Assembly: GCA_022770345.1 (NCBI GenBank) | Contig: JALEII010000063.1 | Coordinates: 1-37,360, forward strand | DNA: 37,360 nucleotides | Source of the DNA: Clostridiales bacterium | Lineage (GTDB): Bacteria > Bacillota > Clostridia > Oscillospirales > Oscillospiraceae | Direction: 5' to 3' | Shown here: positions 1 to 10,042 of the stretch, piece after piece | Layout: every line of letters starts with the position of its first letter | Position numbering within the stretch: position 1 is the stretch's first letter | Position numbers and translations under genes: made by a program | The notes under the pieces: generated by a model | Told to the model about the DNA's origin: nothing | What the model saw: the letters and a program-made list of their open reading frames with translations, nothing else | Database searches by the model: none

Positions 1-1185
<1,185 letters not shown>

Positions 1186-1199
1186 CTCGCCCTACCTCC

Positions 1200-2420
1200 T
1201 TACAGCATCCGCAGGTCTTCCTTGCGGATGACCTTGATGTACATATCTTCCTCGTCCCGGTCCTCAATGACGCAGGACCACTCCGGGCTCACCAGCGTCT
1301 TGGCAGCGCCGTTCCACTGGGCCTCGTAGGCATCCACCAGCTCGTCCAGCGGGGCCATTTCATAACGGGCGGTGAAATCCTCGCTCTTGACCTTGATCCA
1401 GGTCTCATCCTTGGTCCAGCGGACCATTTCGTAAGGCACCTGCTGCACGTCCAGCATATAGCGGATGTAGCCGCCCAGGAGCCTGCCGTCGTTTTCGTCC
1501 ATTTCATGGGGTACACCCAGGAAGCTCCGCAGCCCCTCCTTTGCGAAGGGGTCGATGAACTGATTCTTGCCCGCCGTGGCAAAGACGATGCGGAACACCC
1601 GCAGGAATTCGTCCTCATCGGGGGCCATGTCCTGAATGGCCATCATGGGGAACTGAATGGACCAGACCCAGCCCATCTGGGCCACCCAATGATAGGCCTT
1701 TTCCAGAGACGTTTCTTCACCGAAATTCTGGGTGTACTGGCCGTTGCGCAGGCACTGGCCTTCCTTGACCATCCGCTCTCTGGGGGTGTCGTGGATGGGC
1801 TCCACGGGCTGCTGCATGTGGTCCAGCCAGCCCTGCTTCGGCAAATGATACACATCCCGCCGCTCGGCCACCACGCGGCAGTGCTTGTTGCCGCAGCCCC
1901 GGGCCTGGCACATATTCAGGGCCATTTCGTTCTCCGTGCCGTGGGCCGAAGCCAGGTCAAAGTTGGCGGTGAACATACTGGTGGTCATATTGCAAAGCTC
2001 GCTGCCCACGATGTCCCAGGGGCAGGTGTCCAGCTCTTTCTCCACCCGGTTCCGGGTAAACTGGACCACCCGGCCCGCCATGTTCTCCCATTCGTCGCCG
2101 GAATCGCCGGTGATGCCGCCCAGCCAGCTGGACTTCTCGCACAGCTCCGGGATGTTAAAGGCCTCATAGAGGGATGTGTTTACATAATCTTTCTGTTCCT
2201 CCGGGGTCCCGGCCACGGCCATATTCATCATATTGGCAATGTCGCAGATGGCCTCGGTGCGCTTTTCCCAGCTGGGTTCAAAAATTCGCATGACCTGGAA
2301 AAGGTTGGCGGTCATGGCAGCAATCTGACGGTTCAGCTGCCGGTAGGCCTCCTCCTCGGTGATGAGCTTGCCCCAGGCGGTTGCAAAGCATTTTCGGGAA
2401 TCCAATTTTTCTTTCAGCAT
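1200..2420 (-). CDS. Uncharacterised protein with C-x4-C-x4-C motif (possible distant V4R / ATC-hydrolase-like similarity)
   Basis: 406 aa from MLKEKLDSRK (ATG at 2420, GGAGG upstream); MCQARGCGNKHCRVVAERR cysteine cluster; the longer 500 aa ORF extends through the intergenic region and is unlikely. Confidence 0.6.
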   Translation of the reverse strand: MLKEKLDSRKCFATAWGKLITEEEAYRQLNRQIAAMTANLFQVMRIFEPSWEKRTEAICDIANMMNMAVAGTPEEQKDYVNTSLYEAFNIPELCEKSSWLGGITGDSGDEWENMAGRVVQFTRNRVEKELDTCPWDIVGSELCNMTTSMFTANFDLASAHGTENEMALNMCQARGCGNKHCRVVAERRDVYHLPKQGWLDHMQQPVEPIHDTPRERMVKEGQCLRNGQYTQNFGEETSLEKAYHWVAQMGWVWSIQFPMMAIQDMAPDEDEFLRVFRIVFATAGKNQFIDPFAKEGLRSFLGVPHEMDENDGRLLGGYIRYMLDVQQVPYEMVRWTKDETWIKVKSEDFTARYEMAPLDELVDAYEAQWNGAAKTLVSPEWSCVIEDRDEEDMYIKVIRKEDLRML

Positions 2421-2524
2421 GATATGCCTCCTATTCTCGTGTGCTGTAGTGCCTTCATTATAAACGAGATGGGCTGTTGGGGAAATTCTACAAAAGGCCG
2501 GTTTTTTCCTACTCCCGCCCCTGC

Positions 2525-2553
2525 AATTTGTATTCCGACAACCCATACAAATT
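2525..2553. promoter_or_regulatory. Inverted repeat AATTTGTAT-N11-ATACAAATT, candidate operator in divergent intergenic region
   Basis: Perfect 9-bp arms with centres 20 bp apart; right arm overlaps a minus-strand TATAAT (2556-2551). Confidence 0.6.
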
Positions 2554-2621
2554 ATAGGGTCTGATTTTGGGCATAATGCCGATAGCAAAGGATTTCCCCT
2601 ACAAAATGTACTGTTCCCGCC

Positions 2622-2650
2622 TTGACAGGCTGCGGGGAGGAACTTATAAT
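2622..2650 (+). promoter_or_regulatory. Consensus sigma-70-type promoter for the PucR gene: TTGACA - 17 nt - TATAAT
   Basis: TTGACA at 2622-2627, TATAAT at 2645-2650, exact 17-nt spacer. Confidence 0.85.
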
Positions 2651-2682
2651 AAATGTCAGAAAACGTTGGGAGGAGCGCACCC

Positions 2683-4197
2683 ATGAAGCTGTGCAGCGAC
2701 ATTCTCTATTGGCGGCTGAAAGAAGAACTGAATACCGTTTCCCGGAAGGGCTGTCCGGGCAGCGATTTAATTCTGAGCCGTCCGGAATTTTACCTGGACC
2801 GGACCCAATCCTTCGAGAAAAACCGGGTCTACGTCTGCTCGGCGGATCACCTGCCTCAGGACCCCCGGATCGGCGAGAATGTATGCCTCATTTGCCTGGG
2901 CCAGTGCTGGAATCTCAACGCCTATTATAGCCGGTGCAGCGTCATTCTGGTGGAGGGCAGCTGGGACATTTTCCGGGTGTTCAACCTGGTCCAGGAAATC
3001 TTCAACCGCTACGACAGCTGGGAGGAGCAACTCTGGTCCATCCTCCGCCACGGAGCAGGACTTTCCCAAATGCTGGATGTCAGCCGGGGCATTTTTGAAA
3101 ATCCCCTGCTGCTCACGGGAACGGATTTCCGCTATCTGGGGGTCACGGAGGAAGATTACCTGAAAAATCAGCTGGGCCTCCAGCTGGATACCCAGACCTT
3201 TGACGTGGAAAAAATGGCCACGTTCCTGTCTCTGCACGAAATGTCCATCCACGTCCGGGAGCCGCTGCTGCTGGAACTGCAGGGGCGGCGGTCCCTGTCC
3301 GTAAACATTTTCGACCAGGAGGAATATCTGGGCTGCCTCACGGTGCTGGAAGGCCAACGGGCTTTCCGGGATTCCGACAAGGCCCTGGCGGTCTTTTTCT
3401 GCAAGCTGCTGCGGCAGGCCATTTTGCAGAATCCCGTACTTTCCAGCACCCGGGCCGCCGTACGCCGGGCCTTGCGGAGCGTCATTTCCGGGCAAAGTGT
3501 GGACTTTGAGCATCGCCGGGCCTTGCGCCTGGAGAGTGAGAAAAACACCTGGGTCTGCGTGAAGCTCCTGCCCCGGTCCGGCAGCACCCACCTGCCGGGA
3601 GCCTATCTTTCCGCCGCTCTGGAGGAGCGGTACCCGGGAGCCATTGCTTTTGAATTTGAGGATGCCGTAGCCGCTTTTCTCCCTGCGGACCAGGCAAAAA
3701 AAGGCGCCGAACCCCCGCCCACGCCGGAGAAGCTGGGGCTGGTCTGCGGCATTTCTTCGGTATTTTCCAATCTGTACGACGCCAATCACGCCTGGTTTCA
3801 GGCCTCCGCCGCCCTGCAAAAGGGACTTTCCAAAGGGGACAGTGGGCCGGTATACCATTTTCAGGACTACCTGCTCCCCCAGATGCTCAGCGCCGCCCTT
3901 GCGGGCCGCCCCTCCTGGGTCTATTACACGGATGGCCTGAAGCGGCTGAAGGAACACGACGGCAATTCTCAGGTGTCCTACCTGCACACCCTGCGGACAT
4001 ACCTGGACTGCAATCTGTCCGTGACCCGGACCGCCTCGGCGCTGTTCCTGCACCGCTCCACCCTTCTGGATCGGCTCTCCCATATTACCGCCATGCTGGG
4101 CAGCGACCTCAAAGACCCGGACGAGTGCCTGACCCTGGGCCTGGTCCTCCGGGCTGAGGTAGAACAGCAGCGCACAGAACAAAGCGTTCTGAAATAA
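2683..4197 (+). CDS. PucR-family transcriptional regulator
   Basis: C-terminal PucR HTH-like region (LRTYLDCNLSVTRTASALFLHRSTLLDRLSHITAMLGSDL); start set at 2683 because GGGAGGAG precedes it and the predicted TSS lies downstream of the ATG at 2653. Confidence 0.85.
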   Translation: MKLCSDILYWRLKEELNTVSRKGCPGSDLILSRPEFYLDRTQSFEKNRVYVCSADHLPQDPRIGENVCLICLGQCWNLNAYYSRCSVILVEGSWDIFRVFNLVQEIFNRYDSWEEQLWSILRHGAGLSQMLDVSRGIFENPLLLTGTDFRYLGVTEEDYLKNQLGLQLDTQTFDVEKMATFLSLHEMSIHVREPLLLELQGRRSLSVNIFDQEEYLGCLTVLEGQRAFRDSDKALAVFFCKLLRQAILQNPVLSSTRAAVRRALRSVISGQSVDFEHRRALRLESEKNTWVCVKLLPRSGSTHLPGAYLSAALEERYPGAIAFEFEDAVAAFLPADQAKKGAEPPPTPEKLGLVCGISSVFSNLYDANHAWFQASAALQKGLSKGDSGPVYHFQDYLLPQMLSAALAGRPSWVYYTDGLKRLKEHDGNSQVSYLHTLRTYLDCNLSVTRTASALFLHRSTLLDRLSHITAMLGSDLKDPDECLTLGLVLRAEVEQQRTEQSVLK

Positions 4198-4203
4198 ACA
4201 TAC

Positions 4204-4241
4204 GCCCCCGGCGGGCCGGAATCATCCGGTCCGCCGGGGGC
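4204..4241. terminator. GC-rich hairpin between convergent genes, likely terminator
   Basis: gcccccggcgggccgga / tccggtccgccgggggc, 17-bp stem with one wobble, 4-nt loop; weak T tract. Confidence 0.6.
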
Positions 4242-4280
4242 ATCGTTTCAAGTGTCCGTTCTCGCCTGTCTGCGGAGGCA

Positions 4281-5786
4281 TCAAATGCGGGTCAGGTGTG
4301 TTACCTGGGCTTTGCCGGCAAAAACATGGTTGGAACAGGTCTCCACCTGGGCCTGATCGCCGGAGAAGGTAAAGGTGATGGAAGTCTCATTGCAGGTCTC
4401 TACCATGCGGAGACGAAGCTGAAATACATTGTCCGCTTCCCAGCAGCCGCTGCACAACGCTATGGACGGCATTCCCGGAAGCTCGTTGCGCAGACGGGTC
4501 CCATCCATGGCAGCCGTCAGGCTCTGGGGCTTCCCGTCAACCAGACAGGTAAGGGTGCAGGCATTCTCCGCAAAGGTAAGGGAAAGGGCCTTTGCACCGC
4601 CGGGCCGGTCTTCTCCGGACATAAAGCGGACCATTCCGGCATCCGCCAAAGCAAAGTAGCCGTCGGTAACGGCGTATGTACTTCCGTTGATCTTCTCTTG
4701 CAGCGGCGATTCCGGGCTGCGCCGAGGGGCAGGCAATGCCAGCATTTGCATCCGGCGGGCAAGGTGGGCAGAAGCCTCCGGGTCTTCCGGCAGGATCTCC
4801 GTTTCCGGCCCGGGCAAAGCATCCATCCACTTCCAGATGGTATCCAACGCCTTCTGGGGCATGGCACCGCCAGTGGAGCCGGAGGCATTTTCCGTAATGG
4901 CCAGCAGCATGTCCCGCTCCGGGAACACAATGGTGAACTGTCCCATTGCGCCGTCCGCCCGGTAAACGCCCTTGGGGCGGCACATCCAGATCTGGAAGCC
5001 GTAGCCCACAAAATTGTCCTCCGCCGGGGGGTTGACCGCCCGTTCTGTGGCAGAATCATTCTGCTTGGAGGTCGCCAACTTTACATAATCCTCAGCCAGA
5101 ATCCGCTCGCCCTCCCAGACGCCGCCGTCTGCGTAGAGTTTCATCAATCGCAGGTTGTCCTCCGTGGTAGCGAACAGGCCCCCGCCGCCGACCTCCATAC
5201 CGTCTGGCATCGTGATCCAGCGCAGATTCTCTGCATCAATACCGATTTTGTCAAACAGCCGGGGCTTCAGGTAATCGTGCAGACCCAGGCCGGTGAGCTT
5301 CCGGACGATGGCACCCAGAAATGTAGAGCCGGTGGAGTTATACATGAAGGTCGTACCCGGAACATGGTTGACCGGGGTAGCCAGGAATTCCCGTATCCAG
5401 TCCTTACTGGGCCGGGGCATGGTATCCATGCCGCAGCCCATGCACAGTACGTCCCGGACCGTGAGCTTTTTCAGATTTTCGGAAGGATTTTCCGGAATTT
5501 CATCAGGAAAAATATCCACGATTCGGTCCGTCAGCTTCAAAAGTCCTTCCGTGTAGGCGATGCCTACGGCGGTAGCGGCATAGGTCTTGGTGTGAGATTG
5601 CAGGCCATGGCGGATACCGGTGGCATAAGGGGCCCACCAGCCCTCAGCGCAGACCTTGCCATGGCGCATGATCATCAGGCCGTGAGGTTCGGTCCAGCCT
5701 TCCTCCAATCTATCCAGCAGCCATTCAATGGATGCTGAAGGAATGCCGACAGCTTCCGGTGTGGTGCGGGGAAATTCTTTACGCAT
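4281..5786 (-). CDS. Serine hydrolase, beta-lactamase (class C)/penicillin-binding-like family
   Basis: 501 aa; SHTK (SxxK) motif in HGLQSHTKTYAATAVGIAYTEG; typical 'GGGLFATTEDNLRLMKLYADGG' region; no obvious signal peptide. Confidence 0.85.
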   Translation of the reverse strand: MRKEFPRTTPEAVGIPSASIEWLLDRLEEGWTEPHGLMIMRHGKVCAEGWWAPYATGIRHGLQSHTKTYAATAVGIAYTEGLLKLTDRIVDIFPDEIPENPSENLKKLTVRDVLCMGCGMDTMPRPSKDWIREFLATPVNHVPGTTFMYNSTGSTFLGAIVRKLTGLGLHDYLKPRLFDKIGIDAENLRWITMPDGMEVGGGGLFATTEDNLRLMKLYADGGVWEGERILAEDYVKLATSKQNDSATERAVNPPAEDNFVGYGFQIWMCRPKGVYRADGAMGQFTIVFPERDMLLAITENASGSTGGAMPQKALDTIWKWMDALPGPETEILPEDPEASAHLARRMQMLALPAPRRSPESPLQEKINGSTYAVTDGYFALADAGMVRFMSGEDRPGGAKALSLTFAENACTLTCLVDGKPQSLTAAMDGTRLRNELPGMPSIALCSGCWEADNVFQLRLRMVETCNETSITFTFSGDQAQVETCSNHVFAGKAQVTHLTRI

Positions 5787-5818
5787 AGGGGATACCTCCT
5801 AAATCAAATATCAGAAAA

Positions 5819-6946
5819 TCAGAGTCCGGCTTCCTGAAGCCGGCGAATCTTTGCGGTCAGGTCCTCTGCCATCAGCTTGTGCCGGTAGATGCTGGGATGC
5901 AGGCAGCCTCCCACATCCGCTCCAACGTTCATCATCTTGTTGAACTTCAGGATGTCCACACGGTGATCGTTGGTCTGGGTGCGATATTGATCCACAATGT
6001 CCCGGATCTCGTCGAAAAGATAGTAATCCATGCAGCCAAGTGCGCAGAGAATGACTGGGTCGGGTCCGTTGAGGGAACGAATTTCTTCCAGGAAGGTCCG
6101 GTAATTTTTCCGAAAATCCGCAAGAGCCTGCGCCTTGTCCGTCCGGAAATAAATCTGGTTGGCATCGTTTGTGCCAAGATTCAACACAATATAGCGGGCG
6201 GGCTTCTCGGCAAAATTGTAAGGGTCTGCCAAGGGGACAGGCTGCGACCGCCGGATGGCCAGCTTTTCCTGAATGATTCGGTCCGCATAGGGATACAGAT
6301 CCCGCATACAGTAGAAGCCGGGCATGGGCACGGGATTTTCGATACTGATTCCGCTGACGCTGATGAACCGGGGCTCCAGGCCCAGGGTCCGGGCAGTAAT
6401 GGCCCCGTAGGTCATCCAGCCGTCCTCCTCGGCGGCCTCGAATTCGTGGGCGGGGTCCGTTGCAGCATTTCCAAAGCCGCAGGTAATGGAATCTCCGATA
6501 AACTCGATCACGTCCCGCTTCTCCGGCGCAAAGGGGAGCATTTCTCCGTCGGTCACAATCCCCGCAAGCCCCAGAGCCGTGCGGAAATTCTCCGTCAGCT
6601 TGATGATACGGACTTCATGGGTCTGCACCGTCTCGGAGAAAAAGACGGGAACGGTCTCCCCGTCCCGGACCGCCTGTTTCCGGCAGGGGGTCTGGTCATC
6701 GTCCAGAAATACCGCCACATAGGGCCAGTCCTCCCGGGGGGGTGCGCCGGCGGGGGGCGTAACATTCGGCGGCACAAACGTATCGGGAATTGCCCGGAAC
6801 TTCACGGCCAGAAAGCTGCCGGTAAACCGAAAGCGAAAGCCGCCGCAGGTATAGTTGGCGTACAATGTCTGTTCTTCCCGGTCATACCAGGTGCGGCCAT
6901 AGGTCTGAATTTTGTCGGATAGGCTTGTATAAGAAAGTGTGTTCAT
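5819..6946 (-). CDS. SGNH/GDSL hydrolase with N-terminal beta domain, carbohydrate-esterase family 2-like
   Basis: EFIGDSITCGFGN (block I), LNLGTNDAN (block III), HPSIYRH (block V); start MNTLSYTS at 6946; no signal peptide. Confidence 0.8.
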   Translation of the reverse strand: MNTLSYTSLSDKIQTYGRTWYDREEQTLYANYTCGGFRFRFTGSFLAVKFRAIPDTFVPPNVTPPAGAPPREDWPYVAVFLDDDQTPCRKQAVRDGETVPVFFSETVQTHEVRIIKLTENFRTALGLAGIVTDGEMLPFAPEKRDVIEFIGDSITCGFGNAATDPAHEFEAAEEDGWMTYGAITARTLGLEPRFISVSGISIENPVPMPGFYCMRDLYPYADRIIQEKLAIRRSQPVPLADPYNFAEKPARYIVLNLGTNDANQIYFRTDKAQALADFRKNYRTFLEEIRSLNGPDPVILCALGCMDYYLFDEIRDIVDQYRTQTNDHRVDILKFNKMMNVGADVGGCLHPSIYRHKLMAEDLTAKIRRLQEAGL

Positions 6947-6951
6947 GGGCT

Positions 6952-7746
6952 TCACTCCATTCCCAGCATCCAGCGGATCGCAGGCTCCAGATTGGCTTCC
7001 CAGAATTTCCAGTTGTGGACACCGGGCGCAGTGCGGTAAACGTGGGGAACGTGGCATTCCTCCAGGAAGCGGTGGAAGGCGCAGTTTGGCTCATAGAGGA
7101 AATCCTCCGTACCGCAGGCCATGAAAATGTCGGGAATGGGCTTCCCCGCCTCCTGAAGCTGCCGCAGCAGTACCTCCGGATTGCAGGAACGCTCCGGTGC
7201 CGTCTTCAGGTCACCGAACACATGATTATAATAGGCATAGTTGGCCATAGGATTCCCCTGCTTCGGGTCCATATTGGGCAATTCATGGATAATGAGTGCA
7301 CTGGACAGGGCCATGATCTTGCTGAACCGGTCAGCAAACTGAAGGCCTGTGTGCAATGCACCGAAGCCGCCCATGGACAATCCACCGATCCAGGTATTCT
7401 CTCTGGAAATATCCAGTCCAAAGGTTTTTTCTGCGAACTCGGGCAGCTCCTGTCCCACAAAGTCTGCATAGCGTTCGCCGGTAGCTTCCCGGTTCAGGTA
7501 AAAGCTGTTTCCCGCAGCAGGCATCAGCACCGCCAGGTTGTAAGTCAAGGCCAATTCCCGGATGGAGGAACCGGTGATCCAGTCCGACTCGCAGCCGCTG
7601 TATCCATGAAGCAGAATCAGGGTTTTCGGCGGACGCTGAAGGTTGGGATTTTCCGGAAAAGGCGGAGCATCGTTGGGCAGGACCGCATAAAAATGGCTCT
7701 GGCCGGCCAGTGTTTTGGAATAAAACTCGGTGTGGATGAGAGACAT
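6952..7746 (-). CDS. Alpha/beta hydrolase, esterase D / tributyrin-esterase-like
   Basis: GLSMGG nucleophile elbow, LILLHGYSG oxyanion region, GVHNWKFWE; ATG at 7746. Confidence 0.85.
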   Translation of the reverse strand: MSLIHTEFYSKTLAGQSHFYAVLPNDAPPFPENPNLQRPPKTLILLHGYSGCESDWITGSSIRELALTYNLAVLMPAAGNSFYLNREATGERYADFVGQELPEFAEKTFGLDISRENTWIGGLSMGGFGALHTGLQFADRFSKIMALSSALIIHELPNMDPKQGNPMANYAYYNHVFGDLKTAPERSCNPEVLLRQLQEAGKPIPDIFMACGTEDFLYEPNCAFHRFLEECHVPHVYRTAPGVHNWKFWEANLEPAIRWMLGME

Positions 7747-7812
7747 GGCATAGCACTCCTTTTTTCTTTCAGTATAGCAGACTTGACCGTACAGGGCTTT
7801 CGTTTGTGTTGC

Positions 7813-7850
7813 AACGGCTTTTGGATTTGTAACCAGTGAGCCGTTTTTTT
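7813..7850 (+). terminator. Intrinsic-terminator-like hairpin + T7 in the leader region of the NIF3-like gene
   Basis: aacggct (7813-7819) / agccgtt (7839-7845), inner tgg/cca pairing, followed by T tract to 7850. Confidence 0.5.
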
Positions 7851-7923
7851 GAAAGGATCGGATACCTTCCCAAATGCGTTCCGCAGCGTTATAAGGTAAG
7901 ATATATGTGAAGGAGGCCTTGCC

Positions 7924-8784
7924 ATGAAGAATAGAGAAATTGTTGAAAAAATTCTCAGCTACCACCCACATATTCCGAATTATCACGGCTGCGATAGCTG
8001 GAAAGCCGGAGACCCGGAGGCAGAATGCACAGGCATTGTAACGGCTCTGGTACCTACGGTGAACGTGATCCGGAAAGCCCGTGCGCTGGGAGCAAATCTG
8101 CTGATCGTCCATGAGCCTACATTTTACACCTCCCAGGACGGCCCAGGCTGGTTTGAAGATTTTCCCAACCGGGTCTATGCGGAGAAGCGGCAGCTTCTGG
8201 AGGAGTCCGGGATCGCTATATGGCGGGACCACGACCATATGCACTTTCATCAGCCGGACAGCATCTTCACCGGCGTTCTGAAGGGATTGGGCTGGGAGGA
8301 CCGGGCCCATGTGGATCACAGCACCGGCTGCTATGCCCACTACCTGGTGAACCTCCCGGAAATGACGTTGGAGGCGCTGTGTCATCACCTGATGCACGCC
8401 ATCGGCATGAACGGCTTACGCTATATCGGAAAGCCCGATATGCCTGTCCGGACCGTGGCACTGGTAGGCCATCTCTTTCCGGAGGATCACGGTCTGAAGC
8501 ACCGGGACGGCTCTCCGGCAGAATACAGCGTACAGGTCATCAAAGTCCTGGAGGAGCAGGCGGATGTCATCATTCCCGGAGAAGTCATTGACTGGACGGT
8601 TCTATCCTATGTTCGGGATGCCGTGCAGCAGGGCCGGAACAAAGCCGTAATCAACCTCGGGCACCTGAACTGGGAAGAGCTGGGAATGCAATACGCCGCC
8701 GAATGGATTGGCCATCTGGTAGGCAGGCAAGTAAATGTAACGTATGTTCCTTCGGAGGATATGTACCAATTTCTGCTGCCATAG
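7924..8784 (+). CDS. NIF3-like dinuclear metal centre hexameric protein (DUF34)
   Basis: ANLLIVHEPTFY, DHDHMHF and C-terminal NLGHLNWEELGMQYAAEW metal-ligand-type motifs; GGAGG upstream. Confidence 0.8.
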   Translation: MKNREIVEKILSYHPHIPNYHGCDSWKAGDPEAECTGIVTALVPTVNVIRKARALGANLLIVHEPTFYTSQDGPGWFEDFPNRVYAEKRQLLEESGIAIWRDHDHMHFHQPDSIFTGVLKGLGWEDRAHVDHSTGCYAHYLVNLPEMTLEALCHHLMHAIGMNGLRYIGKPDMPVRTVALVGHLFPEDHGLKHRDGSPAEYSVQVIKVLEEQADVIIPGEVIDWTVLSYVRDAVQQGRNKAVINLGHLNWEELGMQYAAEWIGHLVGRQVNVTYVPSEDMYQFLLP

Positions 8785-8800
8785 ATCCCCCGACCCGTTA

Positions 8801-8846
8801 AAGCGCATCTGCCGCTTCCAAAGGGAAGCGGCAGATGCGCTTTTTT
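8801..8846 (+). terminator. Strong rho-independent terminator between convergent genes
   Basis: Perfect 19-bp stem aagcgcatctgccgcttcc/ggaagcggcagatgcgctt, 4-nt loop, T6 on the plus strand. Confidence 0.9.
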
Positions 8847-10024
8847 CACTGCAACGTTTTCATCAGAACGTCAGCCATCCGTTCTCCGCCCAACCAGTTT
8901 GGGTGTACCCCATCCCCCAGATGGAAGCCCTCCTGCATCCGGTGTACGTCATCGGGGTCCCGAAGGGCCGCATCCATATCCGCAATGCCGTCAGCGATAT
9001 GGGAATTCCGGATAAGCCGATTGTAGTCCTGCCGCAGAGCCTCCGCCTGCTCCCGCCAGGGATCGCCAAAGGAACCGAAGGGAGCAATGGTGCCAAGGTA
9101 GACCCGGCTGCCCCGCCGCTTGGCCCGGTCGGTCACATCGCGCAACGCATCAAAAATATCCTCTGCCGTGGGGACAGTCGGCTCCCGAAAGCAAAGACTA
9201 TGAGAGCAGTCGTTGACCCCTTCCATGAGAAAGACAATGTCCGGCGTGGCTCCGTCATACACGTCTGCATCGAACCGGTCCTTTCCGGCAATGCCAAACT
9301 GGTGGCCCTCACCCGGAAAGCCCGGCATGACAGGATGAGACTTCTGCAGTCGGTTTCCGGAAATTCCTGCATTCATTATGGCATATTTTCCGGGAGAACA
9401 GGCACACAGCCGTTCCAGCAGAGGGTCCATGAAGAAGGACATATGCGTGATGGAATCCCCAAAGAGGGCAATCAGCTGAACATCGTCATCGGCCAGAACG
9501 GAAATATCGCAGACCCCAGCGGCAAAATGCAGCGGATACGGGTCGTGAGCCAGTCCCGGTACCAGCTGCTCCTTGACTGTGAAACCCAACGCATCCGTTT
9601 CGGCATAGTCTCCCGTCTGATGGAAGCTCTGCCAGCCAATGCCGGTATAGCTGGTACAAGCGCTGCGCAGGACGGTTTTCTCGCCGAAATAGAGATAGAG
9701 AAGAATGTCGTCCTCAGGAGTCACGGTCAGGCTGACCGGATCCGAATCGGGCCGGGAATTGGCCTCCAGGCAAATCCGGCTGCTGCCCCGGTAGGTAATG
9801 GGAACGCGGGGTGTGACCCGGCCGTTCACCCGGTTATGGACGGCCACAGCGGCATGGCTGATAACCATAGGGCGGTCTGAATAGAGGTTATTGAAGCGCA
9901 CCCGCAGCTGCGTGCCGCCGATATTATTCCGGAACACACTTTTCTGGGTAATATTTTCCAGGACGCCCAGTTCCTGATGAAAATCAATGGGAACGTAGCG
10001 CCATGCAGGAATCCATTTTGCCAT
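8846..10024 (-). CDS. SGNH/GDSL-type esterase with N-terminal accessory domain
   Basis: IALFGDSITHMS (block I), EGVNDCSH (block III), DGVHPN (block V); no signal peptide. Confidence 0.8.
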   Translation of the reverse strand: MAKWIPAWRYVPIDFHQELGVLENITQKSVFRNNIGGTQLRVRFNNLYSDRPMVISHAAVAVHNRVNGRVTPRVPITYRGSSRICLEANSRPDSDPVSLTVTPEDDILLYLYFGEKTVLRSACTSYTGIGWQSFHQTGDYAETDALGFTVKEQLVPGLAHDPYPLHFAAGVCDISVLADDDVQLIALFGDSITHMSFFMDPLLERLCACSPGKYAIMNAGISGNRLQKSHPVMPGFPGEGHQFGIAGKDRFDADVYDGATPDIVFLMEGVNDCSHSLCFREPTVPTAEDIFDALRDVTDRAKRRGSRVYLGTIAPFGSFGDPWREQAEALRQDYNRLIRNSHIADGIADMDAALRDPDDVHRMQEGFHLGDGVHPNWLGGERMADVLMKTLQ

Positions 10025-10042
10025 TGCATTTTCCTCCTTCGC

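Noticed and set aside
2653-2682. Upstream ATG (2653) as PucR start
   Set aside because: Lies next to the -10 element (2645-2650), upstream of the predicted TSS; 2683 has a good RBS.
4296-5738. 480 aa plus-strand ORF opposite the beta-lactamase-fold hydrolase
   Set aside because: Shadow ORF without domain-like sequence; no RBS.
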